Below are positions 42,060 through 55,435 of a DNA stretch of 64,000 bases, piece after piece. The stretch lies in contig OX030965.1 in the NCBI GenBank assembly GCA_943735955.1, forward strand, positions 6,760,003 to 6,824,002, written 5' to 3'. A program made the position numbers and the translations under genes. This DNA is from Piscicola geometra. Its lineage: Eukaryota; Annelida; Clitellata; Hirudinida; Piscicolidae. Under the pieces are notes generated by a model, which saw nothing but the letters and a program-made list of their open reading frames with translations, ran no database searches and was not told the DNA's origin. Position 1 is the first letter of the stretch. Each line of letters begins with the position of its first letter.

Positions 42060-45000
42060 CTATTTTTTTGGTTTATCTTTATTACTAAAAAATGCCATGA
42101 ATTTATTTCTTGGCGTCGTGATTTTAACCTTCATGCTGTGACTTCCACCAAAAGCTTTGCCTCTCTTCTTCTTAATTTTCTCCTCATCGCCTGTGATCAA
42201 ACTGTCGAGACTCAGCTTGCTCAGCATTCCATTTATTGCGTTTAAATGGTCTTCGCTTTGACTCTTGTTCTTGTTGTCGAGATAGGAACTTTGGCTAGAG
42301 TGGCTGGATTGCGAGGCCAGACTGGCATTGCTGGAGTTGACGAGTTGGATATCCAGTTTTGAGTTTAGTCGTTTTCTCGGCAAGCTGTTGGCGTTTCGAG
42401 CGAAAGGAGAAATGAAGAATCTATTTTGAGAAGTTGGAGATTTCGGGATGGAATTGAAGTTCTTATCGATGCTTGAAGACGACGCGTTGATGTGGAATCT
42501 TTTGTCTGGACTTTTCAGAAAGGTGAATAACCTAGGCAGTTCTGCGTCTTTGGTGAGTTTGCAGATTATGTCCCGGCAGTCGGTGTTGATCTCGGAGTCT
42601 TGCCAGTGTTGCGAAGGCGTTTGGAACATGCAATCAAACTTCTGCACTTCCGATCGGGGACACGGCTCCAGGTCCAGTAAGTAGTTTCTCCGTTCAATTT
42701 CACTCCTTGGGACGTAGTGGTTTTGTGGTGGGTCGTCTGGTGGGAGGAGCTTCATGATGATGACGTGGCCATCTTTTCTCCCAGCGAACATCACATAGCC
42801 ATAGTCCATGCTTGCCAGCGTGGTCAGTTCTTCATGTACATTTGCCTGAGCTATCACCTCTCCCTGCTTGACACTTCCCACTTTCATCAGACATTCCACT
42901 TCATCAAACCAGAACAGGTACATCCCGTCATACGTCAGACGAGCTAGACTCACTTCAGGCTTGTTGTTGTTGAGGCTTTTAGTCGCACCATCAAGCGCTA
43001 CATCATCATCATTATCATCATCATCTCTGAAAGACGCAACCACATCTCCGGTCTCCAGACTGAAGACCTGCAAAAACCCATCAACGGCGTACAATCCATT
43101 CTTCGAAGCGTCACAAAAGCCGCTTTTTGAAACGCCTGTGATCTGGAGTTTCGACTTGCCAGCGCCGTGGAAGTCCCACAGAAGGACGGAGGAGGTGTTT
43201 TGTTGTGTGCGTGAAGTGACGAGGATGGAGTGGTGTTTGACGGGAATGCACGTGAGAGAGTCACAAGAGGGGAGCGAGTGTCTCTTGCAGGGCGCCATGT
43301 TCTTGAGACTGTACACGATTATGTTTGCGCCCGCATCGATGTACAACAGGAACTGCCCGTCCAGCGTGAAAACTGGACTTTTTGCTTTCTGGAAGCAGAC
43401 GATTTTTGTTTCTTTCCTCACATGCCACAAATTCACTTTATCTTGGTTTTCGTAAAAATCGTCTGAAGCCATCAGATCCCAGTCGGGACTGAATTCAAAA
43501 TGTCGGCACTGCCAGTCGACTTCGAGGTGTGCAGTGAAAACGACCAAGTTCTTGAGAACATTAACCACACTGACGTACCACTGACTGAGCGTGTTGAGCA
43601 GCAGGGCGAGGTATTTGCCGTCGTGAGAGCACTTCATTTCGATGAGTCGTCCGTACTTGCAGAAGGGAATGTAGTTGATGCAGCTGCCCGTCGAAACGTT
43701 CCAGACGTCGATTCCGAACCGGTCGAAGAACTTGTAGCCACTGGAGCTGGAGTTGAGAGCGAAGTAGGACTTGACGTAGACGAGTCTGTTGGAGGGCGAA
43801 CAAGCGATGCAGTCGATCGGGTTCATGTAGACCTTCGGAGACTTCACGTTCACGTTGTCCTTCTTGTCCAAGTCCCAAACCCTCACCGCCGAGTCGATGG
43901 TTGAAGCGGTTGCGATGATGTTTTTAGACTTGGACACACACCATGGAAAAGGGAAGTCAACGGTGGAGTGGATGGTGATTCTGCGCATGAATTCGCCGTC
44001 GGTTGAGTTCCAAATGTTGAGGTAGTTGTTGGAACTGGCGAGAATCAGTTGAGCGTTGTGGTTGAAGGAAGACTTGTTGATGGTAGACGGCAGCGTTCTG
44101 AGATAGGAGTCGTTTGCGTGCTTTTTCGTTTCTTTCATAGCTACGTAAGAAGATGTTTTGACATTTACATTCAAAAGTTGGTTTTTACTAACGTTAACTA
44201 ATATGTTGTTCGGTTCTTTTTGACAAATGTTGATTTCAAATATTTCCGGTAAAAGACTGAATCCTTGGAAAAAAACTGAGCATTTCTTGCTGGAAAACTC
44301 GAACAAGTCGATCTGAAAAACCACCTGACCAAACGCTTCACTTTCCAAATTGATATTCACCACCACCAGCAAGCAAGTGATTTCATAGCCACAAAAAAGG
44401 TGTTGATCGTCAGCGGAGGTTTGAAGGACGCTGATTGTTTTGTCACTCTGCTCGATCGAAGTGATGAGAACTTTTTTGTTCAGTTCAAACATCTTGATGA
44501 AGGAAGATTCCGAAGTGAAAATGAATCTTCCGTTGTGCGTCAGAGCGCATGGCACGTAGCTCTTGCTCTGACAAAAATCATCCACCTCCCTCATCTCTTT
44601 CACCCTTTCAACGTCAATTATACTTTTTTGCCGACAGAATAAATTCCCTGCGATGAAGCCTCGTCTAAAAAATTATTTAAAAAATTATTTTTAAATAAAC
44701 TCATTTTTTGACAATTAAAAAAAAGCAAAACAAAGAATGTGAATTTGGTTAAAAAACAACCTGATTGTGGGCTGTCTCACTCCTAATCGGTGCATGCACA
44801 GGCCAGTCTTTGAGTCGATTATCAGAAGAGGGCTCTCATTGTGATCGGAATCAACCACCAGACACTTCTGGTCGATAGTCTGAAAAAGTCGAGTCATGCG
44901 TCCAGGCTTCACGTAAGAAATATCGATTATTCGATTTCTTTCTCCGTCCACCAAGTCCCAAAAGGCGATGTAGCCATCTCTCGAGACTGAGATGAGTTCG

Positions 45001-48000
45001 TTGTTGCAATCGTTGATTTCCAAGTCACACACTTGCTGGTTGTGGCCTTCGAGGACGAACATGGCGGTGGATCGGGGAGGTTCGAAGCAGGGAATGAGCG
45101 GGAGGAGAGCTGAGTGCTTCAGTGACTCTTGGTCGCATTGTTGAAGAAACATCTTGACGTCGTTCTGGCTTATGGAGGCGTTGGAACCCTCGTTTGGCAG
45201 TTCGTCGTTGTAGTAGTTCAGCAGACGACCTGACAGGTCAAACGCCAAGGATCTCGGGTTGTCGTTGATTCTGCCTCCACTCATTCTCAGCGCATTGTAC
45301 ATCAGAGAGATGTCTTCGTGGTTGTCGTGGGTCTTTATGACGAGGGAGTAGTCGGAGAGCGCCTCGTGAAGCGACATTGCACTCAACTTGGCGTACAACC
45401 ACTCGTAGTTGAACAACACCTTGCGTCTCAGGTCGACGTACATCCTGCTCATCAGCATGTGGAAGGGCAGTTCTGAGAGCTTGCGCAAGTTGAAGTTTTC
45501 TTCGGAACTCTCTTCGTTCATGATTTTCCCAAAGACGAGAGGCTGCGCAGGAACTTTTCGGTCTTCCAAGCCTTCCGCCGCTTCAATTTTTAGGAACTTT
45601 ATTTGTTTTTCCGAATACTTGAAGGGCTTTTGGTTTCCATTTCCCCATGTTCCCATGAAGTAGTGCGCTAGAACATTGTGTACGTAGGTTCGATGTTTCT
45701 CTACCGACAAATACCTTTTCTTGGCGACATTGATGAATTGCGCGTGAAACCACGAGTAGACCATTGTGCCGTTGGACTCTCTCTGGATGATGTAGCTGGA
45801 GAGTTCAAGAAGGAGTCTCGGAACGAGGAGGGGTGGGATTCTACGGAGAGGAGGCAGCCAGTGCTGGAAGACGTCGTTGAGCACTTCGTCGTCCAACGAG
45901 AGAACATCTTCCAACTCTACGTCACTGAGACCTTTCCTCGAAGCCGTCAAGTAGGAGAGCGTGTGTTTGACGAAGAGATGTCCATGCGTTCCTTCAACGC
46001 GGTCGAATAGAGAACAAATGATCGCTTCTATGGTGTCTTGGAGGGTAGTTTGGTCCGGAGTGAAGTAGGACCTCCACTGGCGTATTTCCTCAAAGACCAG
46101 TTTGGTGAAGAGGGGCAGACTGCACTGCGACAGGGCAGCGTTCACGATGCAGAATTGATCAGTCGTCAAGTCGATGTTGCTCGCTCGCAGCCATTCTTTG
46201 ATCAGAGCGATCGAGATGTGCGCGCCTAACGGGTGGATTTCAATGAAGTTCGATTCTTTCACATCGACCATCTGCGTCTGTAGCGTGGTCAGTATGTTGA
46301 GGGTGTGAGGCACTGTGGAGACGACCAGACGCACGTGTTCTGGTAGCTCGTAAGGCAACCAGGCCAAGCCATGAGCCTTGTGTGAGGATCCTAGTTGGTC
46401 CAGGCCATCGAAGATCAGTACTAGAGGCTTGTTTTTTGTCGGAATCTGTTATAAAGATTTAAAATAACCTAGTTAAGCTTGTAAATATTAAAGTCAACAT
46501 TAATTTCTTGATAAATAAAAAACAAATTGTTGTAAAATTATTTTAAAATAATTAAAAACCTTTAAAATTTCTTGAAAGTAGAAAACAAGGCTCGGATAGT
46601 CGAGAGGGATTTGCGCATTTTGAAGTTCGTAAGCCGCTGCGATCTGCCAACAAACACTGCTCAGAACCAACCGGATGCTGCAACTTAGACATGTGGTCCC
46701 TGTTGGTTTATTGTTTTCATTATCTTTAATTGATTTATTTATGTATTATAAAATACATAAAAAATTTTAATTGTTTAGATTTTGTTGATTTTTTGTGTGG
46801 TTGTTTTTATAAAAATAAAATATCAGTTTTTCACCTAAAAATCTGTATACCACGATGGGTTGAATGTGGTTACTCTGCAAAGACCAGCTTTTAGTCTCAA
46901 ATGCAACCTAAAAAAATTAATTAAATTGTTAATTTATGGCAAAACAACTTTACAAACATAAAAAAATAATTCAAACAGAAAGAGAGCATCAAGTATACAT
47001 TTTTAATTTCACTGGTTTATTCATTTTAAACGATTTCATTAACACTAAATAACTTTAAACAGCATGAACTATGATTTATTGAAGATTAGAATGACAGGAT
47101 TAATCTAACTCGCGCGCACACGGAAGTTTTTCCACTGCCGTAATCTCCATACAAGACCAGTGGTTTGTTGATGACCGCTTCGTCTGACGCCTGTGAAGGC
47201 GGTTGGGAACGTGTGGTGAGGTACAACTTGATCTGTGATTGGTTGGTCATTGGAAACTTGAATAATTGAGAAAATTGAATAAAATTATTTCAATAAGATT
47301 ATTATTTAATATATAAAAATTTATTTATGAAAATTAAAATAATCAAGTAATTGTTAACCTTCTTGAGAAGCGCCTCTCTCCCCCTCAAACTCTCACTCCT
47401 GGTTCTTCCCATCTGCAACTGCTGAATTATCTCGACCACCTTGGGCATTGAGTTGATCTTGGAGATCTTTTGAGCACTCTTCCCAATCAACCACTTGATC
47501 TTGTCGCGGAAGGAGACTGCGAATTCGTTCAAGTACTCTTTGTTGTCGGCAGGGTCCTTGTGTTCTGTGTCTTCCCAGTTCACCTAGCGAATTTTTTGTT
47601 TCTTTTGAACTTTAATTCTAAATTTTACATTCTGGTATGCTCTGAGTTTTCGTTAAGATATGTCTGAAAAGAAAAATAATTTTTAATTAATAGTTTTTAT
47701 TTACATCAAAATACTCGTAATTCCTTTCGTCTTTCAGTGAAGATTGAATCTTCTTGTTCTGGAGCTCGTTCAACAGTCCTTGAGCCTCAGAGTCGATTTG
47801 TGGAGAAGAAGAAGATGAGGAGGAGGAGGAAGAGAAAGTTGAGGTGGAGGATGAGGAAGAAGAAGTTGAGGTGGAGGATGAGGAGGAAGGTGGGAGCAGG
47901 TCCAAATATGCCTTGCAACTCGGTTTCGTGTAATTTTCTTGAAGGTTTCGGATTGTTCTGACAAAACAAAGGCATGTTTCTTCTGGATTTTCGACGTTTA

Positions 48001-50193
48001 GTAAGCCCCTTTCTATCTCGTACTCTGTCACTGAAAATTGAGAAAAAAACAATTTAAAAAAAATATGATTTACTAAACATTTTAAAAAGAAATATAAAAT
48101 AAATGTGGGAAAATTTTCCAAATGTGACTTACCAGACACGAAGTACTTTTCTCTGGCTCCTGGTGACAGTTTATTCTTCTTGGAACTCAGGTCGACACCC
48201 TTGCGTAGGACGTGAAGGAGCTTCAGTCGGATGCTGTTCCACAAGGCCTGAGCCTCTTCCTGTCGTTGCATGTCCTCCTGTTGCCAAGTTGAACCATTTT
48301 TAATTAATTTTTAAATAATAAAAAAATTAGTTAGGTTTATAAAAATATAAATTTCAAAAATAATTGAAAAAAATTTTTTTAATTCAGTTTCTCGATTTGA
48401 CCTCATTTGCGATGTCAGGAAGGATGGAGCTAATGGGCTGAAGGACGTACTCGTTGGGGAGGGAGTTCAAGTCCTTGTTGAACCACCTGTCCAGCAGCTC
48501 AACATCCTCCCTTTCGTTCGCTGCATTGATGAATTTTGTGCTTAAAGAAATCATTGAAAAAAATATATAACATTAAAAAAATATTCAGGGAATTATTTGA
48601 TTAATTAGTCATTAATAATGACTTATTCTACTTTTCTCAGCCTCCGCAGCCAGTTCTTCTCTGATGCTTTCGAACTCCCTAGCTTCTATCGTTGGCGGGA
48701 AAGGCCTGAAGCCGTACTTCTGTCCGAGCAGCACCTGTATGGCAAAAGATGGGAGTTTCAAGGGTGCACTTTTAAATGTGGAAACTTGTAACTTGGAGAT
48801 CAAATATGTATTTTTCATAGCTTTATAGTTAAATTCAAAGTTTTATTCACATATTTAAAACTTTTCATTCGCTCTACCCATTCTTCCCACATTCTTATTA
48901 TGATAAGATGGATAGTTATACATCATCATCACCACCCCCTTCATCCTCATCCTCATCACCACCACGCACCACAAAGTTAGGACCAGCGGACACATTCTTA
49001 CAGTTCTCGATCTCTCTGAGGCAGAAGTCGATGATGGTGTGGTTGTCGTGCGCCTCTTCCCTGATGCCCCAGCGTAGGTCCACCATCTTGTGCATTATTA
49101 TCATTTACTCTTTTTTTGTTTTTTTTCTAAGAGTTATTAACTCCTTAAAAAGTAGGTTTGAGGTAAGCGAGTTTATTATTTGCTTTTTCATAATAATAAT
49201 AATATTATTAATGCAAGCACTATAATAATAATATAATAATTATAGTGGCGTATAACCCGAACGAAATTCAAAGCCACCTAAGCAGAGAATTTTCATTTGC
49301 GCCTATAATCAAACAAACTAATCTAGAAAGTTAAAATGCATTGATCAAAGAGTGGAGTGGTGCTTGGGTCTAACCTGGAACTCGAGTCGGTAGGTGCTCT
49401 TGCAGAAGCTCTTCAGGTCTGGATACACCGAGTCCATCAGGAGGTTTCGCTCGTGCACCATGTCTGTGATGGGGGGAGATGGGTGGGTGGTTTGTGGGTG
49501 GTTTGTGGGTGGTTTGTGGGTAGTGTGGGTAGTGGGGATTCTGGGGTTTAGGGGTGGGTAGTTTTGGACGTGGGTAGTGGGAGTGGTTTTGGGTAAAGGA
49601 GATTGTAGGGGGTGGGTAGTTTTGTACGTGGGTATTTTGGGGCGTTGTGTATTTTTGAAAGATAGGTATTTTCGAGTTGGATCTGAATTGGTTTTTGTAG
49701 AGATTATGTTGATGGTGGCTTTTTCTTGTTGTTTTGGATAGTATGTGTGTGTGAATGTGTGTTTGTGTGTGTGAATGTGTGTTTGTGTGTGTGAATGTGT
49801 GTTTGTGTGTATGAATGTGTGTTTGTGTGTGTGAATGTGTGTTTGTGTGTATATGAGCGTTTGTATGTCCATGATAAAATTGATAACGCCTTCATCATCA
49901 TTGAAATAACCTCTCATCCTCAACCACAACACACGCATCACACCATGAAGACCTACAACCAAAGACAACAACAACAAACCTGAGAAAGTCGAGCTGATGA
50001 AAAGCCTGACGATTTTTGAAGACAACTGCGGGGCATCTTTAGTATTTCCGGTTACCAAAGAGTAAATAATGTCATCTATTTCCGCTGAATTTTCGGCCGT
50101 TTTGGTTTGATTGATGGAAGATAAGGAACGAGAAATCTTGCTTTGTTGTTTGGTTGACTCCAAGTAAAGAGACTTCGCCCTTAATGTAGACAT
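42060..50193 (-). CDS. NWD1: NACHT and WD-repeat protein, NWD1-like
   Basis: Exons (minus): 49980-50193, 49375-49463, 48970-49086, 48632-48734, 48402-48520, 48133-48277, 47705-48030, 47359-47583, 47110-47232, 46835-46907, 46560-46699, 44761-46445, 42060-44664; phase is continuous, 1,987 residues (human NWD1 is about 1,560). The N-terminal DUF4062-type domain starts at LFISSTFSDMVHERN and includes VDLRWGIREEAHD and LLGQKYGFRPFP. The NACHT ATPase has Walker A GDYGSGKTS (residues 475-483) and Walker B LIFDGLDQL. From about residue 1050 WD40 repeats follow (VSRDGYIAFWD; TASTIDSAVRVWD). Such STAND ATPases act as oligomerising signalling scaffolds; NWD1 is linked to androgen-receptor and purinosome biology in mammals, not transferable here. 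Exon 7 contains a serine/threonine-rich insert. Donor GTCAAA after exon 5 is weak. NWD2 or a related paralogue is the alternative. Confidence 0.85.
49740..49860. repeat. ~20-bp GT-rich minisatellite
   Basis: Repeats of gtgtgtgaatgtgtgttt in intron 1 of the NWD1-like gene, reading as Thr-His-rich frames on the minus strand. Confidence 0.85.
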
Positions 50194-51427
50194 TGGGCTT
50201 TTCGAACCTATTTTAAGCTTTCAAAATAGTTTTTATTTCATATTTAATAATTTTGCAAAAGAAAAATTTAAAGTAATTTTTAATCGTTGTTGTTGATATA
50301 TTTTCCGAATTTTTAATGCACACAATTTATTAAAATAAACGATTCAAATAGCTTCAACGCGGTTTTTTAGTTTTAAAAAAGTAGCAAGAATTTATTAATG
50401 AACTAACTTGCCATCGTAAGCTTCTTCATATAATGAATGTGGACACAAACCAATTAAAACAACATTTGAAATAGTAGCTATAACAGTAATAATCATAATT
50501 GAATAATAGTAAGTGAACACGATTCATTGCAGACTTTTTATTGACAATAATAGGGATTTCTTGTAGAAAATAACCTTGAAAACTTATTAGTAATAAATAA
50601 TAATAATATTAATTAATGGATAATATGAAGAAAAGATAATTGCCGTGTGTGTAATTATGTACGTCATCACAACCTGTATCTAAACTCTGCAGCTTTTATG
50701 GCAAACTGATGCCAAAAGTAACAATAATCATCATCTCAACCTTTCTAACCATCTCCATCATAATTATAATCATCAGCAAAGTACTGTTTATGGATGAATG
50801 AGGAGAAAATTAAAATTTTGCATTTTTTCACTTTCAACCAACAGTCAAATATACAATCATCATTAACATTTAAGACAAATTGCATCCGTTTTCACGGAAG
50901 TTTTACTAGTCATCCAATTAGTGAGATCTTAATCATTAATTAATCACATTAAAGGTGCATAGGATATATTTAATATATTTAAAAAAATAAATACTAGAGT
51001 AAAAAATATTTTTTTCAGTGAGATTATTTCAATTACTTAAACATTCATGTGATGAAACCTTTGCAAAACTTATTTAAAGTTGAAAAGTTTGGAACAAAAA
51101 GAACAGTTATGAAAACTCCCGCAACAATATTGAAAAATATTAATTTAAAAACATTGTAATAATGAAAAGCATCTTTATTTTGCAACAGTTGTATATATTG
51201 AATTTTTCATGTAAATAGTTATGAGCACCACTATAGCTTTAAACTTGGTTTACTTTTAAATATTTTTTCTACAAACTTTTAAAAACGAATTAGTATAACA
51301 TTTATTTATACTATAAATCAACATTCACTGCTAAATAGTTGAATAAAAAAATTATTTTAAAATCTTTGAAGGGTATTGTAAGGCTATAAATTTTAGTATA
51401 AAAACATTTGGAATTGTATAATACAAG
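50194..51427. other. Divergent intergenic region between NWD1-like and HINFP
   Basis: About 1.2 kb of AT-rich sequence between two genes transcribed outward, holding both promoters. No TATA box, exon or repeat stands out. Confidence 0.5.
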
Positions 51428-54400
51428 ATGAGTAGGAAGAGAAGTGCTACCAAGGATGACTTGCTGCAGCTGACATGCGACTGGCAGGGTTGCATGCTGG
51501 CTTTTGCCTGCATCGAAGATTTTTTACTGCACATCGACAGCCATCTTAAACCGTTTTGCAAAGAATGTAACGATTCCAATGGCAATGCAGGTGAATTGAT
51601 TCGAACAAGAGTTACTAGAAATGTACAAAATATTTAATTCTAGAATTTCAATATAATTAAATAAAAATATTTTTCCAATTTTTATCAATTGAATTTTTTT
51701 AAATTCCGCTACTTCTTTATCTTTCAAATAGATGAGTTAGTTTGTCAATGGAGCGACTGCCAACACGACACGATATTCTGCAGCATGGAGGACCTGACAA
51801 GACATCTCAAGTACCACGCATTCCATCAGAAACTCAAGCGCAATGGCCTTTCCATCATGAGCGCCTGGAAGAATGGGAGAGAGAGAAAGAGGAAAAGAGG
51901 AGCAGGAGGAGGAGGAGGAGGAGGAAAAAATGGAGATAATGAAGAAATAAATGAGGGTGGAAATGCTGATAATGATGATTGTATTGAAGGTGGCTCCGTT
52001 GTTAACAGTTACAACTTCAGTGGTATAAATGACAGTTTTGGTGCTGGTGCAAGTAATTCAAACGACAACAATGGCAACAGTCTTTTTAGTCTTACTCTGA
52101 ACCGCAACAAAAATCTCGATACTCATAATAATAACAACAACAATAATAATAATAATACATGTAATAATAATATTAGTACTACACATCCCAACAACAACAA
52201 AAACCTCTGTAAACTCGACAACAACAACCACAACCTCATACCTGACCTTCCCCACCCTTTCATATGCAATTGGAACAACTGCCAAGTAGCTTATTTTCAT
52301 TTAATTCGAGAAAAAAATTAATTGTTATTAAATTAATATTTTATGATGTGTTAAAACTATATTTCACTTATTGTTAATAGAATAATTATATCCATTTATA
52401 TCATTAAAAGTTCCTATTATAAAATCTTTTTTTCATTTCCTAGATAATAATTGAATAAAATGAATTTAAATTTAAATGAATTTAAAATAAAATAAATACA
52501 ATGAAAAAAAATTCCATAATATTCTGAAACCTTTCATTTCTGCACCAACAGACAGAATTCAACTGTGCAGTCCTCTACTACACACACGTCAGTAACCACG
52601 CCGACAACCTCACTACCTCCAAGACGTATGCGTGCCAGTGGACTGGTGTGTGTGGTGGTGATGATTGTGATGGTGTGGTGATAATGGTGACTCTGGTGAT
52701 GGTATGATAGTGATGATGGTGTGTTGATTATTATTATTATTATTATGATTTGTTGTGTGGTTGTAGTGATGGTTTTAGTGACGGTAAATATATTTTCAAC
52801 TATTTTCTTGTCTTTCCTAGCCCACCTATCATTATCATATTTTTATTTTCTCTTGTTGTACCAACCACCTTTTATTCTTCATCTTTTCATCACCTCCTCT
52901 CCATCTTTTTTAACGCCATCTCTCCATCCTTTTCATCATCTTCCTCTCCATCTTTTTCACCATCCTCTCTCTTTCACAGACTGCAGCAGCAAAGGCATCA
53001 AAACACTGCACAAACTCAAGTGCCATTTGCGAACCCACAGTCAAGAGAAGGTTTGTCCCTCTTTCGATTATTTATTTGAGTTTGATGCATTAATTATCAT
53101 TTCCAAAAAACTGAATACGTTTTTTTGGAGTTAAATAAATAGATTTAATTGAAATATTTAATTCTTCTGAAAAATGCATACATCCTTCTATCCATCCACC
53201 CACCCATCCATCCACCTATCCATCCATCCATCCATCCATCCATCCATCCATCCATCCATCCATCCATCCATCTATCCATCCATCCATCCATCCATGCAGG
53301 TGGTAGCGTGTCCAACGTGTGGGGCTCTGTACGCCAACTCAACCAAGTTCCTCGACCACATCCTTCGACAGGCCGACTTCAACTGTTAGCGATTATTCCG
53401 AAAGCTTGTTAAAGTTTATTTGTGCAAAAATCTGAATATATATATAGTCATGATCATCATCGTCATCATCATCATCACCACCATCATCATCATCAGCACC
53501 ACCACCATCATCATCATCATCACCACCATCATCATCATCATCATCATCATCATGTACACTCAACAGCTCAGAAGTACAGGTGTTCGTACTGCAGGAAACT
53601 CTTCGCCACTGAGAGACTCCTGAGGAACCACATGAGACAGCATGGTGCTCATTCTCTCCTCATTCATCTTTCACCCATCCGTCTTACATAGTCTATCCAT
53701 CTTTTATCCATCCATCTTACTAATCATTCATAATTCATCCACCCAATCCCAACGAACTTCCCACCATCTTATCATTAAATACTCACCGCAACCCACCCGC
53801 CAATCAATTCACCCCAGCAAACAATTCCACCCTACCTACCCACCCTCAACCCACCCAGTGAACCACTACAAGTGCCCCTTCTGCGCCATGACCTGCCCCA
53901 CCCCCTCCTCCCTGCGCACCCACATCCACTACCGCCACTCCGAAGACCGACCTTTCCATTGTGATCTCTGCTCCTTCAAGTTGGTCTATGGCGAATGATT
54001 AAAGGCCATTTGGGTGGTTTACATTGGAATTCCCATGTATAAGGCGCACTACTTTTGGATTATTTGAGGTGTATTTATATTTCAGTGTTTAATGCCAAGT
54101 GGACATTTAAACTGCTATAATCACCTTCTACAATTTGAAAATTATAATTACAAAATCATCTCATTCCACTCCAACACAATCCCACCTACCCCTCAAATAA
54201 CCCAAACCCCTCCCCTCCCTCCAACCAACCAACCAATCAGGGCGAAGGCAGCGGTGGACCTGCGCAAGCACTCGGAGGTACACGAGGAGGGGGCGTGGTT
54301 GGAGTGTGAGGAGAGTGGATGCACCTTCAGGGCTCGCTTCTCGTGTGATCTGGCGCTTCATTTTAAGAATAAACACCAGGTGGGTTGTGGGGGGGGAGAG

Positions 54401-55435
54401 TGTTGTGGGGGCGTTGTGGGGGTGGAGGGCGTTGTGGGGGTGGAGGGCGTTGTGGGGGGAGGGTGTTGTGGGGGTGGATGGTGTTGTGGGGGGGGGAGGT
54501 TGTTGTGGGGGTGGAGGGGTTGTGTTGTGGGGGGGGCGGGGGGGGGGGGGGGCGGACGCTTTCCCAATACCTTTTTTGATAGCTAACATAAAAAAATATT
54601 CTGCGTGTTTTATAATCCATAAATGGTTCTTTAGCTAAATTAATTTTAAATATTTAAATAAGAAATTTGTATATTAAAAAAATACAAATTTTTACTTAAG
54701 TTTACTTTTCCACGCAGGGTCGTCCAGGCAGTCGATACAAGTGCCACATGTGTGGTTCATGTTTTTCGAGGGGGGCCTTTCTGACCAGACACCTCAAGCA
54801 CAAACACCACCTGGTCGAGCCCTCTGGTCACGTGAGACTCAGGTATGGAGGGGTAGGATTGGTTGAATGGGAGGGGGGCAGGGTTTGAGGTGGGTTATTG
54901 GATGGTTGGGTAATCGAATGGATGTTCGATTGAATGTATAGGGTGATACGTAGAAGGATAATAGGGGATATCTTAATGAATAGGTTTAGAAGAAGGGAGG
55001 GAAAGATTGTTGCGAAAGTTTTTTTAAAAATCACAACCATCACCACCAATACTACTACTACCACCACCACCACCACCACCACCACCACGGCATAGGTACA
55101 AACTACACGAAGACGGCTTCTACAGACTGCAGGAATTCAGATACGAGAGCTCCGAATTGAGAGAGCAAGAGGTGCTTGTGGTGGCGGGAAGGGAGGAGGG
55201 GGTGGAGGAGGAGGAGGCAAATGGAGGGGATGAGGAGGAGGGGGCAAATGGAGGGGATGAGGAGGTGGGGGCAAATGGAGGGGATGAGGAGGTGGGGGCA
55301 AATGGAGGGGATGAGGAGGGAGGCGTAGATGACGGGGATCGTGGTGGTTTAGGTGGCGTGAATGCACTCCCAGACGATAATTCAACTGATATGTTACAGG
55401 GAAACACTTTCTTCAGTGTGTCTTTGCTCCAGTAA
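51428..55435 (+). CDS. HINFP: Histone H4 transcription factor (HiNF-P), C2H2 zinc finger protein
   Basis: Exons 51428-51590, 51732-52285, 52552-52645, 52980-53050, 53300-53384, 53567-53644, 53859-53979, 54241-54379, 54718-54842, 55096-55435; phase is continuous, 589 residues (human 517). HINFP binds the H4 promoter and activates H4 transcription at G1/S. The finger array matches the family closely: CDWQGC, CQWSDC, CNWNNC, then [19 protein letters not shown] with [63 protein letters not shown], and [13 protein letters not shown]. The HINFP-specific tail [19 protein letters not shown] is present. Lineage features are a long glycine and asparagine-rich insert in exon 2 between early fingers, and an acidic NGGDEE repeat at the C-terminus. 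Several tiny exons are bordered by microsatellites. Confidence 0.93.
53200..53298. repeat. (CATC)n microsatellite at a HINFP acceptor
   Basis: The tetranucleotide tract runs directly into the acceptor (ccatgcag) of exon 53300-53384 and serves as its pyrimidine-rich tract. Confidence 0.9.
53450..53555. repeat. (CAT)n microsatellite upstream of a HINFP acceptor
   Basis: Trinucleotide tract ending about 12 bp before the acceptor of exon 53567-53644. Confidence 0.9.
54380..54555. repeat. G-rich minisatellite after a HINFP exon
   Basis: Repeats of ttgtggggg and ggtggagggcg begin at the donor of exon 54241-54379 (CAG then GTGGGT). They end in a poly(G) run. The strand asymmetry could favour G-quadruplex structure in the transcript. 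Confidence 0.85.

Noticed and set aside
43500..43904. Plus-strand ORFs opposite the NWD1-like last exon
   Set aside because: Shadow frames of a conserved WD40 coding exon on the minus strand.
54161..54620. Proline/threonine-rich minus-strand ORFs
   Set aside because: They are antisense reads of the G-rich repeat beside a HINFP exon.
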